A model generated the notes under the pieces. It saw only the letters and a program-made list of their open reading frames with translations. It ran no database searches and was not told where the DNA came from. The position numbers were made by a program, and so were the translations under genes. Of a stretch of DNA of 64,000 nt, positions 1 to 10,892 are shown piece after piece (the stretch's first letter is position 1; every line of letters begins with the position of its first letter). The stretch covers positions 53,841,644-53,905,643 of the forward strand of contig OZ029913.1 in the NCBI GenBank assembly GCA_964023275.1. The letters run 5' to 3'. The DNA is from Norana najaformis. Lineage: Eukaryota; Annelida; Clitellata; Crassiclitellata; Hormogastridae.

Positions 1-540
1 CATAAAATATTTGTGTCCCTGTGCACCTCAACTTTAGGTGATAGACAATAACTGGTTTGTGTGTTGTTCTCGTACTTGTACTACCAGGATGGCTGTTAAA
101 ATACGAGAAAAAATTGTTGCCAGAGTTTGTGCCAAGAGGACTTTGCTGAAGTATTGCTAATACTATTGCTGACACTGTTCCCTTGATTGCATTTCAAATG
201 CCAGCACAAATAGTTTTAGTTAGCTAGTTCGTGTAGCAGAAGTTTTATATTTGTGTTACAATACATCAAAGTGTAATAACACCAATTGTTCAACTGTGCT
301 ACAAATCTGTGCCAAGAATTCAGAATATTCTTTGGATAAGAGAAAATTATCTCTAGAATAGCTGCAGCTAGAAACACATGTTCAGTTGGAGAGTTGCAGA
401 TATATCGATAAGCAAACAACTTGATGAAGGATCAGAGGCAGTGACTTCTTGGAGTGGGTGGTAGATAAGTGCGTTGAATATATATATGTATATGTATATA
501 TATACCTTTATTTATACATATACATATATAAAAACTAATT

Positions 541-630
541 GGCAAGCTTAGTGAATTTAAGCAACATTAAGCCTGGTTAGTATTTGGATGAGTGACCATC
601 GACAGAATATGAGGTTGTCTGGGTCAACTC
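541..630 (+). repeat. 5S rRNA-derived SINE fragment
   Basis: The stretch with TTAGTATTTGGATGAGTGAC preceded by AAGCAACATTAAGCCTGG matches the internal promoter half of eukaryotic 5S rRNA (AAGCTAAGCAG...GGTTAGTACTTGGATGG). It is too divergent and truncated to be a functional 5S gene. It fits a SINE3-type element head. Confidence 0.7.
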
Positions 631-2390
631 AGTCCTCCATCCTTTCTGGTTGGTAAGTGATTATTGATGGATGTTGGAAGATTAAAAATGCATCTTGTTG
701 TTGGATTGGATTGGTGTCCTGTTTGCGCTTATACCAAAAGATCTTCCACACCTCAGGACCACATTTCAGTTGAGTTTCTATAGAGGCATGTAAACAAGTT
801 TGTTTCAGTTGCCTTTTTACCTGTCCTGTGTTATAGCTCACATATATTATACAATACACTTTAAACTAATTGGATGTAGAATAGTCATTACTAGTGGTTG
901 AGTTTCCTTCATTGTCTTCCTATTGAACAGATGCTACATTTTAGAACAGGTCTGACAGTGAATGAAGATATGCTTTGTCCTCAACTGCAGTAGATTATAC
1001 TTGACAACCAGTTGTTGTTTTCCGATTTAGTACTAACCAACCAAGTCTCTTGATTCGTTTACCCCTTATTCCTTTTCCTAAGATTCGTTAACCCTGATTC
1101 CTTTTCCTAAGAGGGAGAACTTTCTTGTGTTTGTGGGCTTTTCATTTACAGGGAACTGTTGACAATGGAGTACTAATTTGAGTTGCCTCTTCATGTCTTT
1201 TTGGCTCTTATGTCAAGACTTCCTTCTTGCAGTTGACTTATCCACTTTGTGGTACACTGTTTCTCAGCAGACTGACCAACTGAAGGTGACTGTAATGGAA
1301 ACCTTTATCTGTTACATTTGGCGCTAAGTAAAGGCCATATAATTGCATTTGACGAGTTATAAAGTTAGGTTGTTTATGCTTTAATATGTAGTGACCTGAC
1401 AATTTTCATTAAAAAGCATGTAGCAATTTTTGTCAGTCAGTTGTATGACCTGCTGGTTGCAGTAGTCTAGGTGTCGGTGTCCTAAGTGACTGCTGTGCCC
1501 TCTAGTGGTGGCAGTGCTCTAGGTGCTGCTGATGTCAGCCCATGTGAGGGCAGCATGAGAGATATTTGAGAAACTTCAGAGTGTTAAATAGTACTGAGCT
1601 GTTCAAGAGGCTGTTTTGATGCCCTTAGATTCATCAATCAAACCTTGAATTTTGGAGATTATGTGATTATAATTGGAAAATTAATGACAGATCCATAGAG
1701 TTGGATGTATGTTATCATTTCTGGGAGTCATTTGAATGAAAACATGTTCAAAATTTTATCGTTTTAATTTGGAAGTCGTGAGACCTTCTGTGACTTTTGG
1801 ATGGCCGATATTTCAAAGATTGTTCCAACTTTGTTGAATTCTTTTGAAATTGGTTGCGATCTGTGACTGGCTGGACTTGAACTATTAGAAACTTCTCCAC
1901 TGATGATCGTTTTGGAGATATAAAAATTTTCGGGGAGTGGCCACAGTAAGTAAGTCCTCGTTGTCAATCATGTCCTCATGTCTGTGGGAGCTGGGCTGAT
2001 GCCGTCTTTGCGGAAGATGCCCATCAGTATCGTCAAATGGGACCCACTAAAGCTGAAATTGGGGACTTGAATGTTTTTGTTTTCATTTCCTGCAGAATGC
2101 TTCAGGCCTAGAGCTATAGTTGTTCTGAACCACAATAACTCAATGTATCTTAACGATTAAGTAAAGATTAGAGGAATTTTAATGTATGGTCATTATAGGC
2201 TGTAAAGAAAATTTTTCTTTCATTAGATTTAACGTTAAACTGCAGTTTAGAAAAGTTCTATTAATTTGGAAACCTTCTGAATAATTGATATTTATTGGAT
2301 ACACTTGTTAAGGTTGTTAGGATTATTGCAGAGAAAAAAATTGCTGAAGTTATCGTCCAGGTCCTGGTAAGACTGTGCCAGGATATATAC
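631..2390. other. Unassigned non-coding DNA
   Basis: I see no conserved coding sequence, RNA gene or clear repeat here, only short random frames and AT-rich unique-looking DNA. Confidence 0.4.
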
Positions 2391-2391
2391 A

Positions 2392-2670
2392 ACACTGAAG
2401 TATGGCCAGAGGACTTTTACAGGCCATCATGATCCCGATAAAAAAGAAGGACAATGCAACAGCTTATGAGGGTCTTGGAACAATCAGCCTACTCACACAT
2501 GCTTCAAGATTTTTCTAAAGATCATCACAAAAAGAGTACAAGCCAAGACAGAAGGGACTGAGTATTTGGGACAAGACCAGTTTGGATTCAGGAAGGGTAG
2601 AGGTACAAGAGATGCCATTGGAGCACTAAGGCTGTTGACAGAGAGAAGCCCTGAACATGGTTAAGACGTT
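2392..2670 (+). pseudogene. Non-LTR retrotransposon reverse-transcriptase fragment
   Basis: Across several frames the segment encodes recognisable RT blocks: an IMIPIKKKDNAT-like motif, a TISLLTHASKI-like motif, then GQDQFGFRKGRGTRDAIGAL. Frameshifts and stops break it. It is a dead LINE fragment, of a different lineage from the L2/CR1-like copy at 5.2 kb. Confidence 0.75.
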
Positions 2671-3924
2671 TACATATGTTTTTAGAGGGAATAACCAAGG
2701 GAAATATCCAGTAGGAAATGTTCCCTGGGCAAGTTTCCGGAACAAATGTCCTAAATCCATGTAAAAGTTGATTATATTTACGTTAGGTTTAGTGTTGGGA
2801 TTAGATAGGATAGGTCAGAGTAGACTGGATGTTAACATTGTTGATGATAGCATAAAAACTTGCTTTTACCATGTCCTGTTTGATCATACATTTTGTATCT
2901 GTGATTCATTATTGTCTCTGTAATCTCATGCAACATTGTTTTTCTGGTAATAATTGCTGTTGATGAACTGAGTTGATTCTTGACTATAAAAGTAAATACA
3001 TGTATATCGGGTAAACTGCCGTGAGTTGATGCTCGGGAGAATCCCTTAAAATATGTGAATATTAGATTGATTTTGTAGTTGCTGTGTTGTTATCGTTTTA
3101 CTATTATTATTTCTGTATTGTTGAAATACCACTATTAATGACAAAGCATCAGTCGATGGCACTGAGCGATTGTACGAAGGACTTCCTCAAGGTCAAGGCC
3201 ACAGTGATCATTTCAGGGGTGGCTGAAACCCATACATGTCATGCTACAAGGTGAGTGCTGAAACCAGTCACCTACCATGTCACACACGATGGGCACCTAC
3301 TGTATTTTAATGTAAATGAACATTCACATAGCACCGTGTAAAAGAAACTCCTCAGCAGAAACTTACAAAAAACAAGTAAACTTCGATGAATGAAGGCAGA
3401 GGAGGCTCTGTACTTCTTGTGTTGAATAGTTCTACTGCACCTGAAAACCCATTCGGAAGTGAAAGGGTTAACAATGACACAGCCGCTTTATGGGAGTTTG
3501 AAATTGGGGAACAAACACATATTGATGTTATTAATCAGAAGTCATTATTTGTTAGTGTACTGGTAGTTAATATTTTGTTAGTAGTTAGCATAATAAGTAG
3601 GGTAGGTTAACATTTGTTATTGTAATGTTAGGAATTAACATCAACATTTTGTGCATTGCTAATGTTATGTTAAGACTTGATATGATAACGAGGTTAAGAT
3701 AAATATTGTTATTGTTATTTTGGTGGAAGTTAGCATCACTTGATGGACAGTCTTACTCAGTGAATGAAGTTTTTTGTACTTTGAATTTATTGTTACTCAG
3801 ATACCTTTATGCTTCCTGTTATTGTGTTTTTGGTTTAAGTTATTATGCTTTGGTTGAGGTTCAGGTTATTGTGTCTTTGGTTGAGGTTGTTATGCATTGG
3901 TTGAATTTTGTTATTCAAATCCAG
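2671..3924. other. Unassigned non-coding DNA
   Basis: AT-rich sequence with T-rich stretches (3600-3900) and only short random frames. It ends at the acceptor of the acidic exon candidate. I see no RNA gene. Confidence 0.35.
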
Positions 3925-4401
3925 GTCGTATCGATTTAGAGGATGAGGATGATGTTGGAATGAGTTTAACACTGCCAGAATCGGAGGACGTTGTTATAGT
4001 CCCGGATGTGGATGATGACCGAGGGGACGAGGATGATGCCGAGCTGGATGAACTAGAGGATCTGGAGGACCTTGACGGCATCAGGATCTTGCTAATCGAA
4101 GAAGTCATCGTCAGTGACAAACTCTTACGTGAGAGTGAGACATTAGTCAGTAGTGTTGCAGCTAAGTCACAGACAGTCAGTAGGACTCTGAAAAATCCCG
4201 ATGGACAAGTGACTCCAACACAGTCAGAGAAAGTTGTCAATGGAAGAAATGTGGTTCGGAACAGCCGAACAACAACGGCTAGGAGCATTGTTGCTTCAAC
4301 AACATCTTCTTTGACTAAAAGTCACTCAGCACGACGTACCCTACGACATAAAGTCACGGCCCTCCCGCGATTTCGACAAACCGTCTTTCCATTGCCAGAA
4401 G
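3925..4401 (+). CDS. Orphan acidic exon candidate, symmetric phase 1-1
   Basis: An open frame runs through 3897-4484 and would encode 195 residues if read without splicing. Inside it, an acceptor (AAATCCAG before 3925) and a donor (GTAGAG after 4401) delimit 477 nt, exactly 159 codons, entering and leaving in phase 1. The encoded segment is strongly acidic (runs of D/E) for about 60 residues, then Ser/Thr/Arg-rich and basic. I recognise no domain. The phase would let it join the first recognised exon of the L1-like gene (10790) in frame, placing an extension before Ig1. It could equally be an exon of another gene. Read past the donor, the frame ends in a Cys-rich stretch containing CCFWMGAC. 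No signal peptide is visible. Confidence 0.4.
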
Positions 4402-5190
4402 GTAGAGGACAATTGGAATTGCCAGAGTGTTGCTTTTGGATGGGGGCTTGCGTTACTAACAAAGTGTCTTCCTTCTCTTCATGAATCAGTGTTTCTAAAT
4501 TTCGTGTTGTCTCATCTTTTCCTCTTAACAATATTAACCGTGGAAAAGAATGTAGTTCTGGTGACTAATATTATTAGCTCGCACTTCTTTCATATGAACT
4601 GTGCTTGTCATTTTTAATCGTTCTAGTGGTTATCCAACTGATCATTGTAACTCAGTGTGATTTTCTGGTTAAGAAGGAATTATGTGGATGAAGTCCTTAC
4701 CCAGAGAGAGTGAAAGGGAGAGGTAGAAGGAAGGGAGATGGAGAGTATGATATAAGCAGTGTGATTTGGGTAACTTGGAAGCTGTCGGGGTAATCCTGTA
4801 GGAAAGACCATGGTGACTGGGAAAGTTCATTCCAACATCAGAGATTTTCTGAAGAAATTTTCTGATCCAGTGTGGGGTAGTTCTGCTTTGTCATGTAAAC
4901 TTGTATGTTTTTTCCATACCCATGGTAAAAGCCTACCAAAATTAGAACTTTTTGCAACAGCAAAATACTATCATGAATTGATTTATGTAGGTTTCAGCCC
5001 AGGATGAAACTGATATAAAATCCTAAATCTTGCAGATTTGACTTGACTAAGCTAACATCTCAATGAGGCAGCTTTTGTGTGCCACTGAGAAACTTCAAAG
5101 GATTTCATATCATTACATTACATTACTTTTTCACCTGCCAAACCTGCATATTTAACAGATTTAATTGCTGGAGTTCTGCATCACGAAAAA
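4402..5190. other. Unassigned non-coding DNA
   Basis: The acidic frame continues to 4484. Beyond that I see nothing assignable before the LINE remnant. Confidence 0.35.
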
Positions 5191-5198
5191 CTTAGTGG

Positions 5199-6215
5199 AT
5201 GGCTTTGAATAAGTTATTACATAGAGAGAAGCTAAATTTGTCCTCTACTGTGTTATCAGCTATTCGAGAGCTAGCCGGTAAATTCTTGACTTTTGCAGAC
5301 AAAATTTCTGGTATAAGGCTGAAATTTATTGGTTACTCCGTGTGTGATGATCTTCTTCATCCTAGTTTTTCACCTCCTGTCTTAGACTACCTTCATCCAA
5401 CAAACCTTGCAGAAGTTTGCAAACTTATCTTCTTCTAACAAGAGCTGCCTTCTGGAAATTGGACACCGTCCTTACTTACCTTCTGAAAGAGTGCTTTGAT
5501 GTCCTGGGTCCAACCAACACATCAATTATCAATTTCTCATTGAATTATGGATCCTTCCCGTATGCTTTTGCTCATGGTGTAGTTCATCCCATGTTAAAAA
5601 AACCTTCTCTCGACTGCAGTGACGTGTCTAATTACAGACCCTTCTCACCTATCTTCCAACTCATTAATCTCACCGCTTCAGTTTGTATATTGCAATTTTC
5701 ATTCAACAGAATCCACCTTTTTTGCTGGTTGTAATGATATGTGGTCCATAAATAAAGGTAAGGTTACAGCACTTGTTCTTCTTGACTTGCCTGCTGCTTT
5801 TGATACTGTGGATCATTGTCTTCTTACACATGGTCTCCAGCACTGGTTTGGTGTTTCTGTCCCTGCCCTAAATTGGTTTGCTACCTATTTTAGCCCAGAC
5901 ACTCAAGCAGCAATTTAAATGGTAATTATTCATGGAGTGCTTTGTTGACGTGTGGTGTTCTCAGGTGTTCTGTGCTTGGTCCTCTATAGTTTACTTTATA
6001 TGACACCACTAGATACGCTGCTCAACAATCATTCACTGGGACATCATTTGTTTGGGATGATACTCAAATCTACGTTTCCTTTGACAGTTTGTCTTGTCAC
6101 TTGTCTGTGCAGCGGTTGTAGGATGCCTTTGAGGAGGTGAGGTCTTGTGTGGCAGCTAAAAAACTCCTCCTTAACCCATCGAAAACTGAATTTTTACTAC
6201 TTCTTGTCCATGGGT
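5199..6215 (+). pseudogene. L2/CR1-like LINE reverse transcriptase, broken (5' part)
   Basis: Across frames one can read SNYRP, TALVLLDLPAAFDTVDHCLL (the RT block LLDLSAAFDTVDH), GLQHWFGVS, a GSVLGPLL-like block and KKLLLNPSKTEFLLL. Near 6050-6075 the catalytic FADD box has decayed to WDD. Frameshifts and stops make it non-functional. It resumes at about 7010 after an unrelated block. Confidence 0.85.
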
Positions 6216-7000
6216 TTAACGACATCTTATGGCAACTAAGGCCATTGACGTCTTCGATATGAAAATGTTGTTGACGTTGTCCATAAGTTCATTTCTTTCT
6301 TCTTATCGTTTCCTTTAAGTTTTTTGTTTCCGTAGGTAATGTATGTATTTTTTGTAACTGATTGCAGCACGACATGGCTGAGAGACCAAATGCAGCGAAG
6401 GGGATTCTGTTGACTGGTTGATGGCACCTTTGTCGACTTCTTGTTGGTTTTCTTCTTGTTGGAAGACTGTCCACTGTCCATTACAGCTCTTGTGTGTCCA
6501 TTAAGGCTCTTCTCAGTTGCTGTAAAGCCTTTTTCCAATATCTGTTTTGTAAATTTTCTCTAATTTTTTTCTTTTCACTGGCCATTTCGCTCTTTTGTAG
6601 CCGTCAGGCTCTTTTGTGGCCATTTAAGGCTTTTTGTGGCCATCAGGGTCTTTTGTGGCCATCGGGCTCTTATTTGGCCATCAGGCTCTTTTGTGGCCAT
6701 AAGGCTCGTTTGTGGCCGTTAAGGTTCTTTTGTGGCCATCAGGCTCTTTTGTGGCCATCAAGGCTTTTTGTGTGGCCATTTAGGCTCTTCTCAGTTGCCG
6801 TAAAGCTTTTTTAGCGTATTTATATATTTTCGGTAATTTTTCCGTATTTTGTTTTTCGTTCTTTTTTTCACAAAATACAAGTGAAATAAAATATATTTAA
6901 CAAAATCAACAATGACTATATACAAATTAGGTAGGTACTACTGGGCACTCCACGGCAACCGAAGAAGTTTGGATGACTTAAATACTTGTAACTGTTTGAC
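6216..7000. repeat. Block interrupting the LINE, with CTCTTTTGTGGCCATCAGG minisatellite
   Basis: From about 6585 to 6800 units of roughly 18-20 bp based on TTTTGTGGCCATCAGGCTC recur about ten times with substitutions. The block separates two collinear parts of one LINE, so it was inserted or expanded after the LINE. Confidence 0.75.
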
Positions 7001-7009
7001 TCACTTGTT

Positions 7010-7640
7010 GATTTGACTGATGCTGCTCATGATTTGGGCGTTGTTTTAGATTCTGCTGTGTCTCTCACCGACTATGTAAATGTAATCTGTAAGTTTGTGA
7101 CATATGCAGAATTAAGCATTATGTCTCCATGTCTAAGGATATCTTTGGCAAATGCATTGGTCTCTAGTCATTTGGCTGCTGTAACTTGCTTCTTGTTAGT
7201 ATCACAAAGTCAAACATGCAGAAACCTCAAAGAATTCAGAACTCCTTGGCTAGAGCCATAACTAATATGTCAAAATATGAGCATATAACCCCTTTGCACA
7301 AATCTCTGCACTGGCTTCCTGTTTAGCAAAAGATTTGATTTAAATTAGGGCTTATTGTTTGTAAAACACTGAAATTTGGCCAACCAAACTACTAAAAATC
7401 AGTCCTCATTCCCCAGACTTAACGTTATTCTGCAAGGTCATCTGATTGTCTTTCTCTGGTCATATGTAGGACTAGAACTGTTCTTGGTGAACATGCTTTT
7501 TCGGTTGCTAGACCTAGACTTTGGAACTCTCTCCATGTGCCTGTTCATTCAGCTCAGTCAGTTGTGTCATTTCGTTCTCAACTTAAGACTTCCTTTTCGA
7601 ATTATTTATCCACCATATGCTGTGTCTCTGCCTTAGTGAA
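7010..7640 (+). pseudogene. L2/CR1-like LINE, C-terminal part
   Basis: It reads HDLGVVLDSAVSLTDYV, then a degraded SLHWLPV motif and ARPRLWNSL, the usual C-terminal blocks of L2/CR1 proteins, with several stops. It continues the copy at 5199-6215. Confidence 0.85.
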
Positions 7641-10507
7641 CTGACCTTTGGGTGCTGACCTCATTGCTTTTTTGGCTTTGGTGCACCATTGGTTAATGCT
7701 TTGTGCAATAGAAGTTACTAATTACAATTACTTTACAATACTGTTTTAACATTAATATGTTTGACTGTATGGCACTCTTTGCTGTCTGCTGTTTACATAA
7801 ATCCAGATAACATTCTTTTCAACGCGATCATTATCTTAATTTCTTGTTACAAGTGATTCACTAGTTTAGTGGCTTATGTGCTAGACTTCAAATCCAGTGG
7901 GCAGCAATTTATGTCCCCGTTCAGTGATCTGCATGAATTTTATATTCATTCGTTTGAATCATTTCTTATTCTGTTGACAACAAGTTTCATAACATAGAAT
8001 TCGTGAAATTTTGGTATAAAGGGTAGTGTCAATCATTTTAGCAGAGCTTTATTTCTTATGACAACTTTGTGATAGTTTTTGCAAAAAGTCTATTCAGTTG
8101 TAGTACAGTAGTTCTAAAGCTATGATTTTTGGGCCCATTTGAAACCAGAAAAGACCGGTTCTGTTTTCAGAACATCGTTCTTGCTGTTCTTGGTTCTTGC
8201 TCTTTTGGGAGAGCAAGAAAACTCTTCTGTGGATGGGCAAACTTCTGTGCGCATTTATGTGACGAACATTTAAAAATCCTTTAGAAATTTTATCAGAAAT
8301 ATATCAAAATTGGTGAAAATTATAGCACAGCAATTGTTGGTGCTAACAGTGAATGACTAATTGACGATATTGCTGATATTGTGTAGCCTGTATTAATGGG
8401 ATCAGTGAATGTTGTGTCATTGTTAACGTTAGAATCCAAAAGCAACTGCTTGAACTCTTCTACTGGTTTATATTTCAGATATTTATATTTTGAAAGAGGA
8501 GAGAAAGTGTAGCATGTTAAATTTATGCTAATAATCTTGCTTAAATATTTCAACAACAAATAATATTCTGCATTTATAATTATTAATTACATCTAGACAC
8601 AAAGACAGTTAGCATTTACATTTAAAGCCTACTAAATTTACACTTTTTAGTTTTTGGGTGATGGTTGTACATAAAAGAAATTAATCATTTAAATTTTCTT
8701 CCGAAAATCATAAGTAAGAAAGGAAGCAGAGAAGCTTGCTTCAGTAAGAAATTATTTGCTGAAACTTCTTAAAGTATGAATAGAATCCCTGAAATTAGCA
8801 AAAATATATACATTTTGTGCAGTCCCTTTGTGTTTGAACATCACTTTCTGGGCTGCAGTTGTGGCACTAGGTTATGCGAGTCTAGAAAATGCAAAATCTG
8901 CTGAGCCCGAAATTTTCAGTGGCATTTGAGAGGAACTTAAGGTTAGGGGGGCCTGGCGGTTAGAATGTTGAACCCACCAAGTGGCATTGCATTTTAATAT
9001 TGAGCAAGTGCTGCCTTTAGCCACAATATCCGTTGTTCTCCAAGACCAACTGGCAACTCTGTTAGCAGCTGGAGTTACTACCGCTGTGTAGGTGAACTAG
9101 GAATTGCATCCTTTTCAGTTTAATAAATACACAGTCCTTTGTTTAATCGGTGACAGAACGGTGTATATATACTTTATTAAAACTATTAAAAATAGTTTTC
9201 GCTTCTGAGAAAATGAGTTACAAAGACAGGAAGTTGACACATTATTATGTCTTCTGGTTTTACTTACACTTAACAAATATGTGCGTATGGGCAAACAGTC
9301 CAAATCCGTTAATACTGACTTATTTGTCCATGTGATTACAATTGAACGATGTCACCTATTACCTCGCAATTACTGTAGTAAAACAGTTACTTCCGGATAC
9401 TTGATTGTCATTACTGAGCATTTGATTGTGGTTTTGACTCAGTTATGCTGTGCTATGTTACAACTGTCTGATATCGGCAACTGTAGCCGTGTCTTGGAGA
9501 AGTCCTGTCAAAAGTGATTATTTCTGTTAAACCTACATTATGCTATGGTGGGAAAGCAAGTTGAAACAGATGAGTCTTAAGTTTAGGTGAGAATGACTTT
9601 AAAGAACTGATAGTTTCCAATGTTATTCAGAAGTACCAAGTGAAATCCTCTGTACCTTCTGCTTCTGATGCAAACTAATGTTAAGAATTTTGACTGATTG
9701 TCAGTTATATCAAGTGCAGCATACTATTTTTGCCCATTTTCTTATTCTGTTACACTTTATATCAACACAGATCATTTGACTGTAAATTTTTATACTCAGC
9801 GAAAGCCATTGTTTACTTTCAGTCCTCAGTGCTCAGTGTTCTTTGCCTATTTGCAGCGGGTTTGAATTTATTCACAAAAGGTGTCTGTTTTGTTGAAGAA
9901 TTTAATCCTAGAGCTTCTTTTGTGTTTAGTTGATTTAGTTGCTGAATGTGAATCATTTCAAGGTGCTTCGTAGTTCAGTGTTTTTTATCTTTAAAAGTCA
10001 CCTGGTATGAAGTAAATTGAATATTTGTATATTTTCAAAAGAAAACTAACCGATAGGCATTATTACTGCCTAATTATCTCCATTTTCATAATACTCAAAC
10101 GAAGGCTGTTGAAAAAACAATTCTCTTTCCGGTTTTAGCAATGATATCTTCTGTTCTAATTGTCTTTAGCAGGGTGTTTGGAGACTGTTGTTAGATCATA
10201 TCTCCCAGGGTGCATTTCATGTTTACCCCAAATATATGCTGAGTATAGTATGAGTAGTTGAAACACACTTGCTCTATGTTCCTTAATTCCATGGAGTATG
10301 TATAGGGCCTACTCAGATTATATACACTGGGGTACCTGAATTCTTTCCCATATGTGATCTGGGTATTTTCTGAAGTCTGGTCCAGATTCTTACCTAAAGT
10401 TTTTCTTTCTAACACCTATTATGTTTTATTACCTATTTAAATATGGAAATGAAAAGGTGATCCTGTGCATTGTGATATCAGTATTAGGACAACATATTAA
10501 AATCACT
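7641..10507. other. Unassigned non-coding DNA upstream of first L1-like exon
   Basis: No gene, RNA or strong repeat is recognised. The missing signal-peptide exon of the L1-like gene could lie here or farther 5', but I found no hydrophobic leader with a convincing donor. Confidence 0.35.
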
Positions 10508-10596
10508 TTGTTTTGACTGAGTGCATGTCAATAAGCTCGTTCCCACAACTTAACTTTCTTTGGGTTCTGCAGAAATCTCAAATTTACGATTACAGT
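10508..10596 (+). repeat. L2-like LINE/SINE 3' end with GATTAC tail
   Basis: It carries TTTGTTTTGACTGAG, CAATAAGCTCG, a GCAGAAATCTC-like run and a terminal TTACGATTAC, which is the shared 3' terminus of a family found ten times in the window. A CATG/CATACATACG microsatellite follows. Confidence 0.7.
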
Positions 10597-10789
10597 ATAC
10601 GCACATGCATGCATGCATACATACGTACACACATACATTTAATGCAATTGTCATTTTAGGATGTAACCATTGCATTCTTATTGTATGATTTTCAGGCTTA
10701 TCCCTTTTGGCTCATAAGGTTGCTGAAGAATGTACATTTGTGATAATAGATTGAGCTCTGATAATGATTTCTTTGCATGTGATTTACAG

Positions 10790-10892
10790 GTTCGCCGTCT
10801 CCTCCAGAGATAACGAAAAATCCTGTGAAAGAGTTGGCATACAAAGTTGGAGATCCTATTAGTTTGGAGTGTGATGCTACAGGCGATCCGGA
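10790..10892 (+). CDS. L1-like gene exon a: Ig1 first half
   Basis: The acceptor is TGATTTACAG and the donor is GTAAGC. The exon begins by completing a codon (phase 1) and ends with two bases of the next. It encodes a Pro-rich lead-in (SPSPPEITKNP) and the first Ig beta strands, with the first Ig cysteine in SLECDATGDP. This is the most 5' exon I can assign to the gene with confidence. Confidence 0.9.

Noticed and set aside
3911-4288. 125-residue Ser-rich minus-strand frame
   Set aside because: It is antisense to the acidic exon candidate; poly-Ser arises from the reverse complement of Asp/Glu codons.
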